A stretch of 64,000 nt of DNA from Zychaea mexicana. Taxonomy: Eukaryota; Mucoromycota; Mucoromycetes; Mucorales; Lichtheimiaceae. Numbering within the stretch: the first letter of the stretch is position 1; each line of letters starts with the position of its first letter. Under the pieces are notes generated by a model that was given only the letters and a program-made list of their open reading frames with translations, made no database searches and was not told where the DNA came from. Location: NCBI RefSeq assembly GCF_025766255.1, contig NW_026516696.1:62001-126000 (forward strand), read 5' to 3'. Below, piece after piece: positions 48,668-59,026 of this stretch. Both the position numbers and the translations under genes were made by a program.

Positions 48668-49643
48668 AGTACGAGCGCAGAGCCAAAAGTTGGTCAAGGC
48701 GGAGTCGCTATTGTTTTCCATGGAGGCAGAGAGGGAGAGAGGGGGAGGCCCCAATTGTTATATCATATACAGCACCCAGCGTTTTAGTGAGGTTGGGTTG
48801 GGGGTGGTGTATTGGTATTGGTGGTGGTGGTGGTGGTCAGGATCCAAAAAAGAAAATCAAGGCAAAGCGGACTCCAAACACTCCGCTCGCGTAATTTCAC
48901 GCTTCTTTCGCACCTGGCAAAACTGACTGACTACCGTGAATATATATGATAAACCATCGTAATAGAAAACGGTCTGGGCTGGCTGTGTAACCTGCCACGG
49001 GCCCGCGCACCACGTTTTCGTCTTCCATGCTCAAAACCCTAATTCTGCTGCTTCCTCACAACAACACACTCCTCCTTGTTGAATGCTTGCTCTACGTACG
49101 AAAAAGAAAAAAGTCGGCTGGCTCTCTCCCACCCCACCCCCCCCCCTTTTCCTTTCTAACCACCCAAAGAACCACGCTGATTCATGACGTATCTTGTTTA
49201 CTCCCTGACGAAACGTATACGCGTACGACTACTACTACTGCCACTACTAAATGCCATTTGTCCAAGATGATGATGATGCCGCTTAGCACTAAGCGGGGTT
49301 ATGGACGAATAATAGAGTTAATGAGTTAGTGCATGTATCACTGCAGCATGCATTATAATCTCCACCTTTACTGCTTATTGATTACTACGAGACTGAATGT
49401 TATATAACGACTTTTGAAATTTGAAGCTTGTTCGGTGATACGAGAGAGACAGACACCCACTTTTTTTTCTTGTAATAAAATTTATATATAAATAAGAAGG
49501 TTCTTCTCTCCAACAATTGTCCTCTTTTTTTATGGACCTTATAGCGAGCTGAGTTTTGTTGATCTTGCCCTATCTTGATCAACATGTCGCGGACTTGGGG
49601 CTGAACGATGCACCTCCTCCCAAAAACGCATTTTTTACCAAAC
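48436..49643. other. Intergenic with purine and pyrimidine runs
   Basis: About 1.2 kb between the Ras GEF start and the F-box gene. It has GA repeats (48631-48666), G/T-rich tracts (48790-48840) and poly-A/T runs, which create long but meaningless frames on both strands. Short frame beginning MENNSDSALTNF (minus, near 48720) could be an upstream GEF exon but phase does not fit. Confidence 0.45.
48631..48666. repeat. (GA)n microsatellite
   Basis: Imperfect AG repeat of 36 bases upstream of the Ras GEF gene. Confidence 0.9.
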
Positions 49644-51097
49644 ATGACCGCAACGAGTCGATTGACGGACGATTGTCTCGAGCTCATTTTCTTCTGGTGC
49701 GGCTCGTGTCCTATCGTGCTGTGCACTTTGGCCAAAGTATGCAAACGATGGCATGCCATTGCACGACGACCCGTCATGGTGAGACAACACAGTTCTCTTC
49801 TTGCATAAAATAAGGAGTGAATATACAACGCGCCGCTTAATCTCTTTTGTGAACATGGTTTTTCTTGTTTCGCTTCTCTCTCTCTCTCTTTCTCTCTTTC
49901 TCTCTCATTCTTCACCACTTGTCTCCGTTCAACGCCTGGCGCGATTTCTTTAAAACAATAAAGTGGAGACGATTGACCTTGGATAAACCCGTCCTGTTTA
50001 GTGCATACAAACGGCTACTCGTGTCGCCAAGCCTACAACCACAGCTCGAATCAGTACGTCATTTGAATGTCGCCAAACCCTACGAAACCCTACGGCACAG
50101 CCACTTGTCACCACTACCGTTGTCGACCGGTTTGCGTAACGTGCGCGCATTGTCCACCAAGCACTTGTGCCTGGGCGAAATCCACACTCTAACCAAACAG
50201 CTACCCTTGCTGCATACACTCGACAGCGATCGCGTGGAGACGTGGTGCGCCATACAGCCATTGGATGTGACCGATTTGTTGCTCACTCATCCTTTACAAC
50301 ACGTCAACATTTGCTTTGGCCATGTGTCTGGGTTCATCACCATCGTGGCCAAACCGTTGCCATTCGCGGTGGCGTCTGTGCAAACGCTCAGCATTGTCAA
50401 CATGCGCGATGCTGATTATTTCCACTTTTTGACGCTCGTCACCGAAATTGCATTGTTAGAACAAGAAGCACAGGAGCAGGTTTATTATGGGCAAGGACTG
50501 CTAGATGATGAAGAAGGTGGCGCGGTGACGTTAGAGCACATGATCGTGTCGCGTTGGAAAGCATTAGAATCAAAACAGGCAGATAAATACGCGTGGATCG
50601 CTCAATTACCAAACTTGCGGCACTTGAAGTTTGGGTTTTGCTATGCTTGGCCGGCAGCTGTGTGGCGAGGAGCAGTTTTGCCGCAATGTCCAAAGCTCGA
50701 ATCGTTGACACTTTATGGCTGGACGCGTCTAAATCCACCGAAACAAGAATCACAACAACAACTACAACAACAGCAGCAGAATCAATGGTTATCCATTCAA
50801 GAGGATGCGGAGCAGGCCATCGTGGCATGTTTTGCTGCTATGGGCGAATCATTGAAAACATTGACCTTGGATGACTTTTGGGTATCGGGTAGGATGAAAC
50901 TTGCTACAAGAAAAAGGGCACATGTCATCCTACGGAACTCGTCAGAATTGTTGCGGGACGGAGGGCGTCGTGCAGAGCGGATCTTGAATGATATGCATGA
51001 TTTTATCGTCGTGAACCAACCTCGGCATGACATAACTGTACATCTGGATGCAGGCTGGAAGACACTTGACCAACAATGGCTAGATCAACGAGAATAA
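49644..51097 (+). CDS. F-box protein with LRR-like C-terminal region
   Basis: Substrate-recruiting subunit type of SCF ubiquitin ligases. Predicted 422 residues in two exons (49644-49778, 49964-51097), phase 0. F-box at residues about 5-48: RLTDDCLELIFFWCG, then LAKVCKRWHAIARRPVMWRRL across the splice. The Skp1-binding pattern (Leu-x-Asp/Glu-x2-x-x-Ile-Phe, Val-Cys-x-x-Trp) is clear. The rest has irregular leucine-rich units (VRALSTKHLCLGEI, LPNLRHLKFGFC, CPKLESLTLYGW, LKTLTLDDFW), a Gln run and no other domain. An in-frame ATG at 49608 would add 12 residues. The intron is pyrimidine-rich. The target is unknown. Confidence 0.82.
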
Positions 51098-52216
51098 AAA
51101 AAAAACATTATCCTCTCTTTATGCGTCATTAGAATTTTCCAAAGGAGGTGGAACGGGGTGGAAAAAAAGAGGAGGAAACGATAGAGAAATGGTATAGACA
51201 TGTTTTCATCGAGAATATGTGTGAAAAAGAAGTATGTGTTTGAGCATGATTGTAACTGAAGATTAGCACAGAACTGGACTACATATATAAACATCAACGC
51301 TGGTTTTTTCAAGTTAAGAAAGCTGACAATCCCTGACTAGACGCAATGCGAACTTGGTACCGTGCAATATAGCCACACACACACTCTCTCTCTCTCTCTC
51401 TTTCTTTTTTATATGCGCCTTGTATCATTTACAATTGTATTGAGCGCTGTCGATTCTGAAACCAAAAGAACTCTATCTATGATACAAGGTCGCTTAGGGG
51501 TCATTGCAAGTCTATTATGCCACTTGACAAAAAAAAAATTAAGGGCACTCAGAGATTTGCATGATAATCATTCAATGAAGGCCCAGGATGTGTAAGTTGT
51601 TGATGTATACATATACAGATATAGCAGACAGGCTCATCGTTTCGAGCTGTTATATTGGCAAGTTGCGTTCATATTATCTTTATGAAAGAAAGATATAAAA
51701 AGTCGTACTTGAATGCTTGGGCGAAAAACATTTCATTCCATCTCAGTTATTGGATACATGCTGGCTGGTATCTTTTTTTTTTTCGCTAAACCGACATTGA
51801 ACTTGACACACAAAATACATGTAACTGTAATTCACTGGATTTCTTCACGAGAAAACTACATGGCAAGTTTTAAATGAACATTGTAGATCAGAGAAAGTTA
51901 TCCTGTTTGCTTGTTTATAAAAAGCAATGATTGAAAAGTCTTTTGAATGGAAAGTTGGAGGGCGGTGGTGGTTCGGTGATAAAGAAGAAGATGGGGCATA
52001 AAAAGAAAAATATCTGATATACAAGAGAGAAAGAAAGAAGATGATTAAGTGAATGTTGTGTATAAACATTTTTTTCTGGGGGATTGTTGCGAACACGTGA
52101 GATAGAAAGGTGAGGGGGAATAATGGTTGCCAGTGTAATAGTAGAGGGGGGGGAAAAGATGCGTAAGGTATAGATGTGATATAGATATGTGAGTGTGAAA
52201 GAGAAAGAAAAGGGTT
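51098..52216. other. Convergent intergenic region
   Basis: About 1.1 kb between the stops of the F-box gene and the kinase gene. A CT repeat (51381-51400) and AT-rich sequence. A 77-codon frame at 51362-51595 has no family signal. Confidence 0.45.
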
Positions 52217-54465
52217 TTAAAACTTTAATAAAGGACTGAAGAAACGTCGTGCAGCTTTCCGTCGAAGACTGCTAGTACTACTTGGCGTTCTTGACGTCTT
52301 TTGTGGATTCGCATGATGCGTGGTACGATGTTTACTACTTGTTGCTGTTGATGATGGATCCAGTTGTAAACTGAAGGATAGTTTGAGATCCAGGTCAGCA
52401 GAGATACCACCAAAATCAAGATCCTCTAGCTCGTCTGCCGTCGATGCAACCGACAGATCCGGCACGACGCGTGGATGGCCTGGTGTGATGGACGACGACG
52501 ACGGTGTCAAAAGCGGTTCAGCCACGACCAATGATTCACTCATTTGTTGTCGATACGCATACGCGACTTCGTCCAAACACGATCCATTGGTGTTGCGTCG
52601 CTTAGCATACCGTGCCTTGTCGCTCTGTTCTTGCTTCTTTTGTGTCGTCAATGGCGTCGTCGTCGTCGTCGTCGTCGTTGTCGCCGCCGGTTCGTATCGC
52701 TTATGATCCTGTTGTTCTTGTTGATGTTGGTTTCGATAAAGATGGTGTTGAGGTGACGTTGCTCGCTCCTCAAGATGGAAACTGTCAATGTCAGAAAGCA
52801 TACTGACACTCCCCCGTTTCCGTGCAGGCTGGAAGGTCGGGTAAAAGTCATTGTACAATTCGCGTTCTTTCAGCTGCTGCTCGTCGATCCTGTCCATCGT
52901 CCGACGCTTGTGATCGACGGACAACTCGTCATCCCATCCACTGCTACTGCTATCACGTCCAGCGTTGACGGCATGAGTAGTCGTATCATGGTGCGTGCTG
53001 CTACCGACCCGCGGTTGCGGTGATGGTTCTTGTTGCTGTTGCGATGGAAGAGGAGGTTGTGACGGGGGAGAAGGTTGTTGTTGTTGTAATAGCTGCTCTT
53101 CCTCCTCCTCAATGAACTGCGCATCAACAAACGAATACCCATCAAAGACTTGCTGCATCTCCTGCGACAAGTCGACGGCGGAAGCGACTGGAGTGAGCAC
53201 TGCAGGCATTTCGAGAAAAGACGGATCAAAGTTGGAAAAATCCAACGACGATCGAAGATCAGGCACATAGGGTGGGACCAAGCTTCGCTGATACACTTGG
53301 TCCCAATCCACGTCGGAGAAATACATGTGTTGCTTGATTTCGTCGACACCGTTGTAGCCAAGTCGTAACCGTGGGTCGCGTTCAAGCAATGCAGACAAAA
53401 ACTCGGCTGTTTCGAAATCCGTGTCGGGCGGGAACTCGAGTGGGTCCTGCAGCACCCTGCGGTACATTTCCGAATGGTTGTCGGCCCAGAAAGGTGTGAT
53501 GCCTGCAAGCATTTCGTAAAGAATCGTACCATACGCCCAATGGTCGATGCCAAAGGAATAGGGCTCGCCTAGCAATGCTTCAGGAGCTAAATACTCGGCG
53601 GTGCCACAGAACGTCTGTGTCACTCGTTGATGTTGCTGTCCATCATTCTCGTCGTCATCGTCGTTCGTTGTTGTCGTCGTTAGAAGCCATTTACTCAACC
53701 CAAAGTCCGTCAGCAAGACGTGCCCATCGGCCGTGAGTAGAATGTTCTCGGGTTTCAAGTCGCGGTACAAGACGCCGAGTCGATGCAATTCGCCCATACC
53801 GTCAATGATCTCGGCGGCATAAAAGAGGGTACGTTCCTTGGAAAAGGTGGAGCAGGTGCTCATCTGGGTTGCCAAGTCGCCGCCGCAATAGTAGTCGGTG
53901 ACCAAGTAGAGTCGATGCATGTCTTGAAACGATGCATGCAGCTTGGCCAGGAAGGGATGGTTGATCTCAGACAGAGTGGCCAGAATGTCACGCTCTGCAA
54001 GCGTGTGTGTGATTTCGCGCTGTTCAATGACTAGCTCTTTCACGATACTTTTAAGTGCATAGAGCTCGTGCGAAGCGCGCGATCGGACCAAAAAGACCTA
54101 TGAGTAATCACTGTGTATGAGATCACTTACTCCTAGTTACTCAATTCCCCTAAACCAACCCCCCCCAACCCTTCAATAGGATGGAATTGGGCTGTCTCTA
54201 TTGAAAGCATCCTATGTGTGTTTTTACCTTGCCCATACATCCTTTTCCAAGCACTTTGATCATTTCCAAGTTTTCAAAAAAGTCGTACTTTTTCGGGCTT
54301 TCGTCCTTTTGTTGCTCTAGTTGACCGTTTTCGTTATGGTCATCATGATTGTCAAAGTCGTCGTCGTCGTCGTCGTCATCGTCATCATCCACCAGTAATG
54401 GTTCTTTATGGACGGGTGATTGGGGTACAACAGCATCGTCATTATCATCATCACCTTGCACTATT

Positions 54466-54496
<31 letters not shown>

Positions 54497-55270
54497 GTAG
54501 CAGCTGAGGTGATGGTGTAGCAGGTGGAGGAGACAACGGTCGCTGATGCACCTCACGTTGCCGAGACTGCTGCTGCTGCTGCTGTTGATGTTCTTGTTGC
54601 AGGTATGGCTTAGTAGTAGTTGTAGTAGTAGACGAAAGTGGCGCCTGAAGTTGTTTCAGTCCAGCTTTGGGTACGCAGCGATCCTCATCGCGCTGGACAG
54701 AGAAAAAATCACGAAAAATGCTCGACGAACGGACGACTGGCTCGAGCGAGCATTTATGCAGATAGCGTTGGATTTTTTCTGCGTTCGATCGATGACTGCT
54801 GTGTGGCAGCGATGTCAAGAACTGACGAAAGCTACGGCGTTTATCCGCAGTCGTATTTACAGTGGCTGTGGTGCCCGTCGTCGTCGTCGTCGTCGTATGG
54901 GTCGTCATCGTAGCGGGTTCCTCTGTCAATTTCGGAAAAGGGACCCTGACTCGTCGATAATGCGTCTTGATCTATGGATGGTTTTCAATCAATCTTTCTT
55001 TTATTATTTTCCCAAAAAAAAAAAAAGAACACGCTAGAAGTATTTACTTACCAAGTGGTCAAACTCGATAAGGTCAGGGACGTAGCGGACCAATGAAAGA
55101 ACGTGCGTGTCCGTTTCCACCACGACATTCAACACCTGTACAAACAATGAGGATTCCACATTACGGTTTAGCAGCCAACGTACGTCTTGTTCTTGTTGTT
55201 GCTGTTGCTGTTGCTCATGATTGGACACTGTGGCAGTGATCTGAGACACGGCAATGGTGAAAGCCTTCAT
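52217..55270 (-). CDS. PX-domain AGC-family serine/threonine kinase
   Basis: Predicted 947 residues in three exons: 55270-55052, 54971-54228 and 54097-52217; phases close. Residues about 1-130 form a PX domain (RYVPDLIEFDHL, VPFPKL, RRSFRQFLTSLPHSS), which in known proteins binds phosphoinositides on endosomes. An Asp/Gln/Thr-rich linker follows. The AGC kinase core starts near 300: glycine loop GKGCMGKVFLV, ALKSIVK, HRLYLVTDYYCGGDL, LYRDLKPENILL, DFG, activation loop TFCGTAEYLAPE, DHWAYGTILYEM. Turn-motif LTP and hydrophobic motif FDGYSF follow, so TORC2/PDK1-style activation is inferred. Domain order is that of animal SGK3; fungal Ypk kinases lack PX. A long C-terminal tail of about 280 residues is low complexity. 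Confidence 0.9.
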
Positions 55271-55965
55271 GGTCCGATTGATATATATATTATATATATA
55301 TATATATGCTGATCCCCTTTAAAATACCGCATATGGGGGGAAAAGGGGGGGGGTGGAGGTTGTTAACTTTTTTTTTTATTTTTGTGCGCCACGTAATAAG
55401 TTATAATGTAATAGTTACCGGAAAAAAAGGCGTTAATGGGGTCGCTTCAATGGCGAAAAGGGAGAAACGGACAAGTGGGGGAAAGAAGGGAAAAGAAAAA
55501 GAAAAAGAGAGGAACAAAGGGGGGGAATGGAGGAATGAGTGAGAAAGAGTGAGGGAGGGAGGAAGGGGGAGGAGGTGTGTGGGGAAGATTATTGGTTTTA
55601 TGTTTTTCGCGGGCCAATTGCGTGATGGAGGGGCGGGGGTGCGCAACAAGAAGAATTGAGGCAAAAAAAAAAGAAAAACACTGGTTTGTGAAGGACTGGA
55701 GTTGCGATGAGTTGTTGTTGTTGTTTTTGGGGGGAATGGAGGAGGGAAGAAGAAGAAGAAGAAAAAGGACGGGTTCCAAAGGGCCAACAACTAATAATAT
55801 ATAACCAGCCCTTGGAAGTTCCTCAAAGCGGAATTTGCACACACAAAAAGTTGCCATGTGGTGCTTGCTCTTTCTTTGATGAGTCGTGATTATTGTATCA
55901 CCTCTTCATTCATACTGTACTTTTATTATTATTTTTTTCCTTTTGCCACGGTAGAGACACACGGC
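55271..55965. other. Intergenic; kinase promoter
   Basis: About 700 bases. A TA-dinucleotide run (55281-55307) lies 11-37 bases before the kinase start. A strongly purine-rich plus strand (55400-55760) yields spurious Phe/Pro-rich frames on the minus strand. It contains the 3' end of the cysteine-rich gene on the right. Confidence 0.45.
55281..55307. repeat. (TA)n repeat before the kinase start
   Basis: Twenty-seven bases of nearly pure AT alternation immediately upstream of the PX-AGC kinase ATG; could serve as a TATA-like element or be a simple repeat. Confidence 0.85.
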
Positions 55966-56664
55966 TTACAAGAGGAGCATACAACAACAACAACACCCAA
56001 GCGCGATTGCTATCACCAGGCCTTGGGCAGTACGCGTGGCTGCTGCTGCAGCAGTACCCAAAGACGATACATGCTGCTGCTGCTGCTGCTGCTGTTGGGG
56101 GTCCTTGGCTCGATCGTCATGAGCGTGTCGTCGTGATGATGAGCTCGTCAAGGCAGTCGTCCCGTTGTAAGCAGGCGCATGCGTCGAGGAGTCGCAAGGA
56201 AACGACCCGGCGCACTGCATACGGCAAATCTTGGCTTGGTTGCCGTGCTCACCCATGTGTTGACAGCTGCTCTGGCACAAGGCAAGATCGATGCGACACA
56301 TTTTGCGCGGGATCGGAAACGTGCCTATGGGCTTGGTGCCGATCATTTTCTTCTCGGCCGTCGTCTTGTTGTTGTTGTTCGGCGGACAATGACAGCCCCA
56401 TACGAGTGTTTGTGTGTCGCAACTTGCAGATGCATGGTGACACGCGTCTGCACAGGCCGCTTTCGTTTCGTTGCACAATCGTTCTCGTTCGTCTTTGGGG
56501 ATTGCATCTGTCGATGCTCCTGTGTTTTGATATTATTGTTTGTTATCAGATTGGTGGATCGAGCACAGAACATGTGACTTTTTACCTTGGGATTGTGTAA
56601 TGGTAGCGCTGACTAGTATGACAAGTACCAAAGTGAAGATCACATAAATACGGATCATTGTCAT
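55966..56664 (-). CDS. Secreted cysteine-rich protein, probably GPI-anchored (DUF7707-like)
   Basis: Predicted 206 residues in two exons (56664-56586, 56507-55966). Residues 1-23 are a signal peptide (MTMIRIYVIFTLVLVILVSA). The mature part has a cysteine pattern LCNETKAACADACHHA, SCDTQTLVWGCHC, MCRIDLALCQSSC and ICRMQCAGSFPC, like the fungal DUF7707 cell-surface family (Cx6CxxxC ... TLxxxCxC ... CxxxxxxCxxxC). Then a Ser/His/Gln-rich spacer and a C-terminal hydrophobic stretch (about 185-206, TAQGLVIAIALGCCCCCMLLL), which could be a GPI signal or a membrane anchor. The run of five cysteines at the end suggests lipidation if it is not cleaved. Cell wall or membrane surface role inferred; activity unknown. 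Divergent from the next gene. Confidence 0.7.
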
Positions 56665-56847
56665 ATGAAAAAAAGAAAAAGAACGAAAAAAGGGATCAGC
56701 AGGAAAATAGCGTACTGCAGCACATAACAAACTTTAAAGAGCACGGTTTCGAAAAAAAAAAAAAAATGCAGCGCGGCGATTATTGCTGTTTTTGGAAACT
56801 TTCACTCACTGTACGCGGCGACTCCTCTCTTTTGCAACGGGATAGTT

Positions 56848-57740
56848 ATGGCAAACGTTGGAACACGCTGTTTTTTGCGCATGGGTGACGATCAAGTTGA
56901 AAATGCAAGGTAAAACCTCAAGCCCTCTGCTTTTTTTTTCTTTCGTTCAGCTAAGTCTACTACTTTTTATGAAAAAAGGATCGTACTCGATTTTGTGGTA
57001 ATGCAACTGCAACAGAAAACTGCGCATTCAAACCAAGTATTTGAATCCATCGGTCCTGACGCGGTATATACAACTCGGCCTTGGGCGCTTGTGTTTGTGA
57101 ATGAAACACAAGACTTGACCCGTGCTCTCAGGGACGACTTTGGGGTGTCGTCGTTGGAAAAGCGTCAATGGCTTGAGAGCATACGCGTTTGGTAAGATTC
57201 AACTTGTTGTTTTTCCTTGCACCAAGCGAATAAAAAGCTAACGAACGACACGTTGTACAAGTCAAGTGGAGAGTGTTCATCAACTGAAAGCGATACTGTG
57301 TGCCATGCACATGGACGACGCGCAGCCATTGCCTGTTGTTGCTGGACCAGGACCACGGCCGTCGTCGGATTTGTTATCATGGATGCAAACTGAACGTGAC
57401 AATCAGCCGCCATGCCTTATTGTTGTCAATGATTTGTTGAAATGGACGGGTACTGGACGAACAAGCGAGTAAGCACTGTTATGGGTTTGGAGGGGTTAAT
57501 GTAGTTAAATTGTACTGACTGGCGTACCATGTTGGCAGACGCAAAGAATTGAACAAGGTGCTTTGCCTACTGGTAGAAACGTGCTCGTACCTTGGCAGCC
57601 ATGCAAGGCCAGCATGGGATGACGCCTTTGGACGTCATACGGAACAGACAACCGATCTGCTGGTGACGGATGGTGCGAATGTGGGCGCCGACGACCGATT
57701 GCTTAAAGTGATCTCATACTACTGCGATTCTATTCTTTGA
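56848..57740 (+). CDS. RecA-fold protein resembling SWSAP1 (Rad51-paralogue/Shu type), start uncertain
   Basis: Predicted at least 227 residues in four exons: 56848-56909, 56979-57191, 57262-57468 and 57539-57740; phases close. The order ALVFVNETQDL, LEKRQWLESIRVCQ..SVHQLKAILCAMH, then PPCLIVVNDLLKWTG (Walker B-like) and ERKELNKVLCLLVETCSYLG follows vertebrate SWSAP1, which works with SWS1 in homologous recombination. The Walker B strand ends in Asn-Asp. The same frame stays open upstream to about 56772 and reads AIIAVFGNFHSLYAATPLF, placed where a P-loop would be but without GKT, so the true start is likely further 5' (an exon starting at 56665 spliced from 56711 fits phase but abuts the divergent gene). 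Assignment by eye and tentative. Confidence 0.45.
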
Positions 57741-57862
57741 AATCCTTTCTATAAGTCGGAGTTCCTGAGAAAAGGGAAATTGTTGGGTCGCTTTTTACAG
57801 GAAAAAAAGCCTGGAAAAAAAGTGTTCTCGGGACAACCTTTTTCTGGAAAAAAAAAAAAAAC

Positions 57863-58384
57863 ATGTTGGACAACAAGCAACTCAAATTTGACGCATACTC
57901 TCTCGACGAGTGGCTTGAAAATGATTTACGCGCGTCTGGCATACTCAATGAACCAGCTCCTATCGAGAAGAAACGGAACAACAGCAGCACCACAACGAGC
58001 AGTGTCGTAGCCACCCAGTGCTGCAACACCGGCGGGTGTATCGCAGACGACGCAATGCACTCATCAACGTTACTCCAAGAAGAAACGTCAAAGCAACGCA
58101 TGGAGCATGGCACCCAACATCCGGTGACGCTGAAACGACAACGCAACACGGATGCAGCACGACGATCTCGATTACGAAAGTGTCAAAGAATGGATTCGCT
58201 AGAAACCAGAATGAGGAACCTGGAATTGGCGAACGAGCATTTGCGGTTACGCGCTGCTGTGCTTGAGAGTGAACGGAAAGCAACGTTGCATAGACATAAA
58301 CGGAGCGAGGAACGGATCATGGAATTGGATAAACAGCTTGCCGAGGCGCATGAGGCGCTTGTTCGTAGGCATCAAACGACTTGA
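57863..58384 (+). CDS. Gcn4/Cpc1-like bZIP transcription factor
   Basis: Single-exon protein of 173 residues. The basic region near residues 92-110 reads KRQRNTDAARRSRLRKCQRM, matching Gcn4 (Asn-x2-Ala-Ala-x2-Ser/Cys-Arg), and a zipper with heptad leucines follows (SLETRMRNLELANEHLRL, then a longer coiled coil to the end). A short N-terminal part has an acidic/aromatic patch (YSLDEWLENDL) that could be an activation motif. Gcn4-type factors activate amino-acid biosynthesis genes under starvation through TGACTCA sites. I saw no obvious upstream open frames, but the leader was not fully surveyed. It lies 122 bases after the SWSAP1-like gene on the same strand. Confidence 0.85.
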   Translation: MLDNKQLKFDAYSLDEWLENDLRASGILNEPAPIEKKRNNSSTTTSSVVATQCCNTGGCIADDAMHSSTLLQEETSKQRMEHGTQHPVTLKRQRNTDAARRSRLRKCQRMDSLETRMRNLELANEHLRLRAAVLESERKATLHRHKRSEERIMELDKQLAEAHEALVRRHQTT

Positions 58385-59026
58385 ACTTTTTTTTACCTCA
58401 GTTTTCCACCTATACACCGCGCATTCATTGTATACTACAACCGCCCCCCCCTCTCCCAGTCCTACTCATTGTACATAATGTTTTGTAACTCTTCATTTGC
58501 CACTTACTATACGTCAGTGCTTTATACCCCCGCCCCCTCTCTCTCTCTCTCTGTGTGTGTTTCTATAATAGCAGCAAACAAGAGATAAGCATCCAAAAGT
58601 TGCGATGCATTTTTAAAACCTCAAATTAAAACCAAATACAATACCGCTATTGACAGCTGTCAAAATGCGCTATTTGTGCACACATGTATCTTTTACACTC
58701 ACAAACAGTACAAAGATCGACACTAATGTATGATGCATTATGCAGACACGAGTGCAGATACTATCAACCCCTCTCTTCCTCTTCCTCCTCGGCGATGGCA
58801 TTGACCTCCCAGGGCGTAAACAAGGAGCCGCTGCTAATAGTACACTATGAATTCAGCAGCAGCAGCAGCATATGTAAAGTTGAATGGCAGACCCGCTCAC
58901 TGCTTCAGGAGCTTTCTTGGGAACGTTTCTATATCTCTCTCTCCCCTTCTTTCTGCATTCTGCAGTAGGGCATATCTTCTCCTTTTTTCCTCTTTCTTTT
59001 CCTTTTCTTTTTGCATATATTTAATA
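58385..59026. other. Intergenic; transporter F promoter
   Basis: About 640 bases with C-runs and CT/GT repeats (58530-58560) and AT-rich sequence; no supported gene. A pyrimidine-rich leader ends just before the transporter F start. Confidence 0.45.

Noticed and set aside
48390..48926. Lys/Arg/Glu-rich plus-strand frames
   Set aside because: Translation of GA and A runs upstream of the Ras GEF.
52320..53270. Several long plus-strand frames opposite the kinase tail
   Set aside because: Shadows of Gln/Ser/Thr-rich coding DNA with Val/Cys-rich translation.
55401..55857. Pro/Phe-rich minus-strand frames
   Set aside because: They come from a purine-rich tract; no start context or homology.
57863..58384. 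Reading the Gcn4-like bZIP as the last exon of the upstream RecA-like gene
   Set aside because: The upstream gene has its own stop at 57740 and the bZIP has a clean ATG and complete domain.
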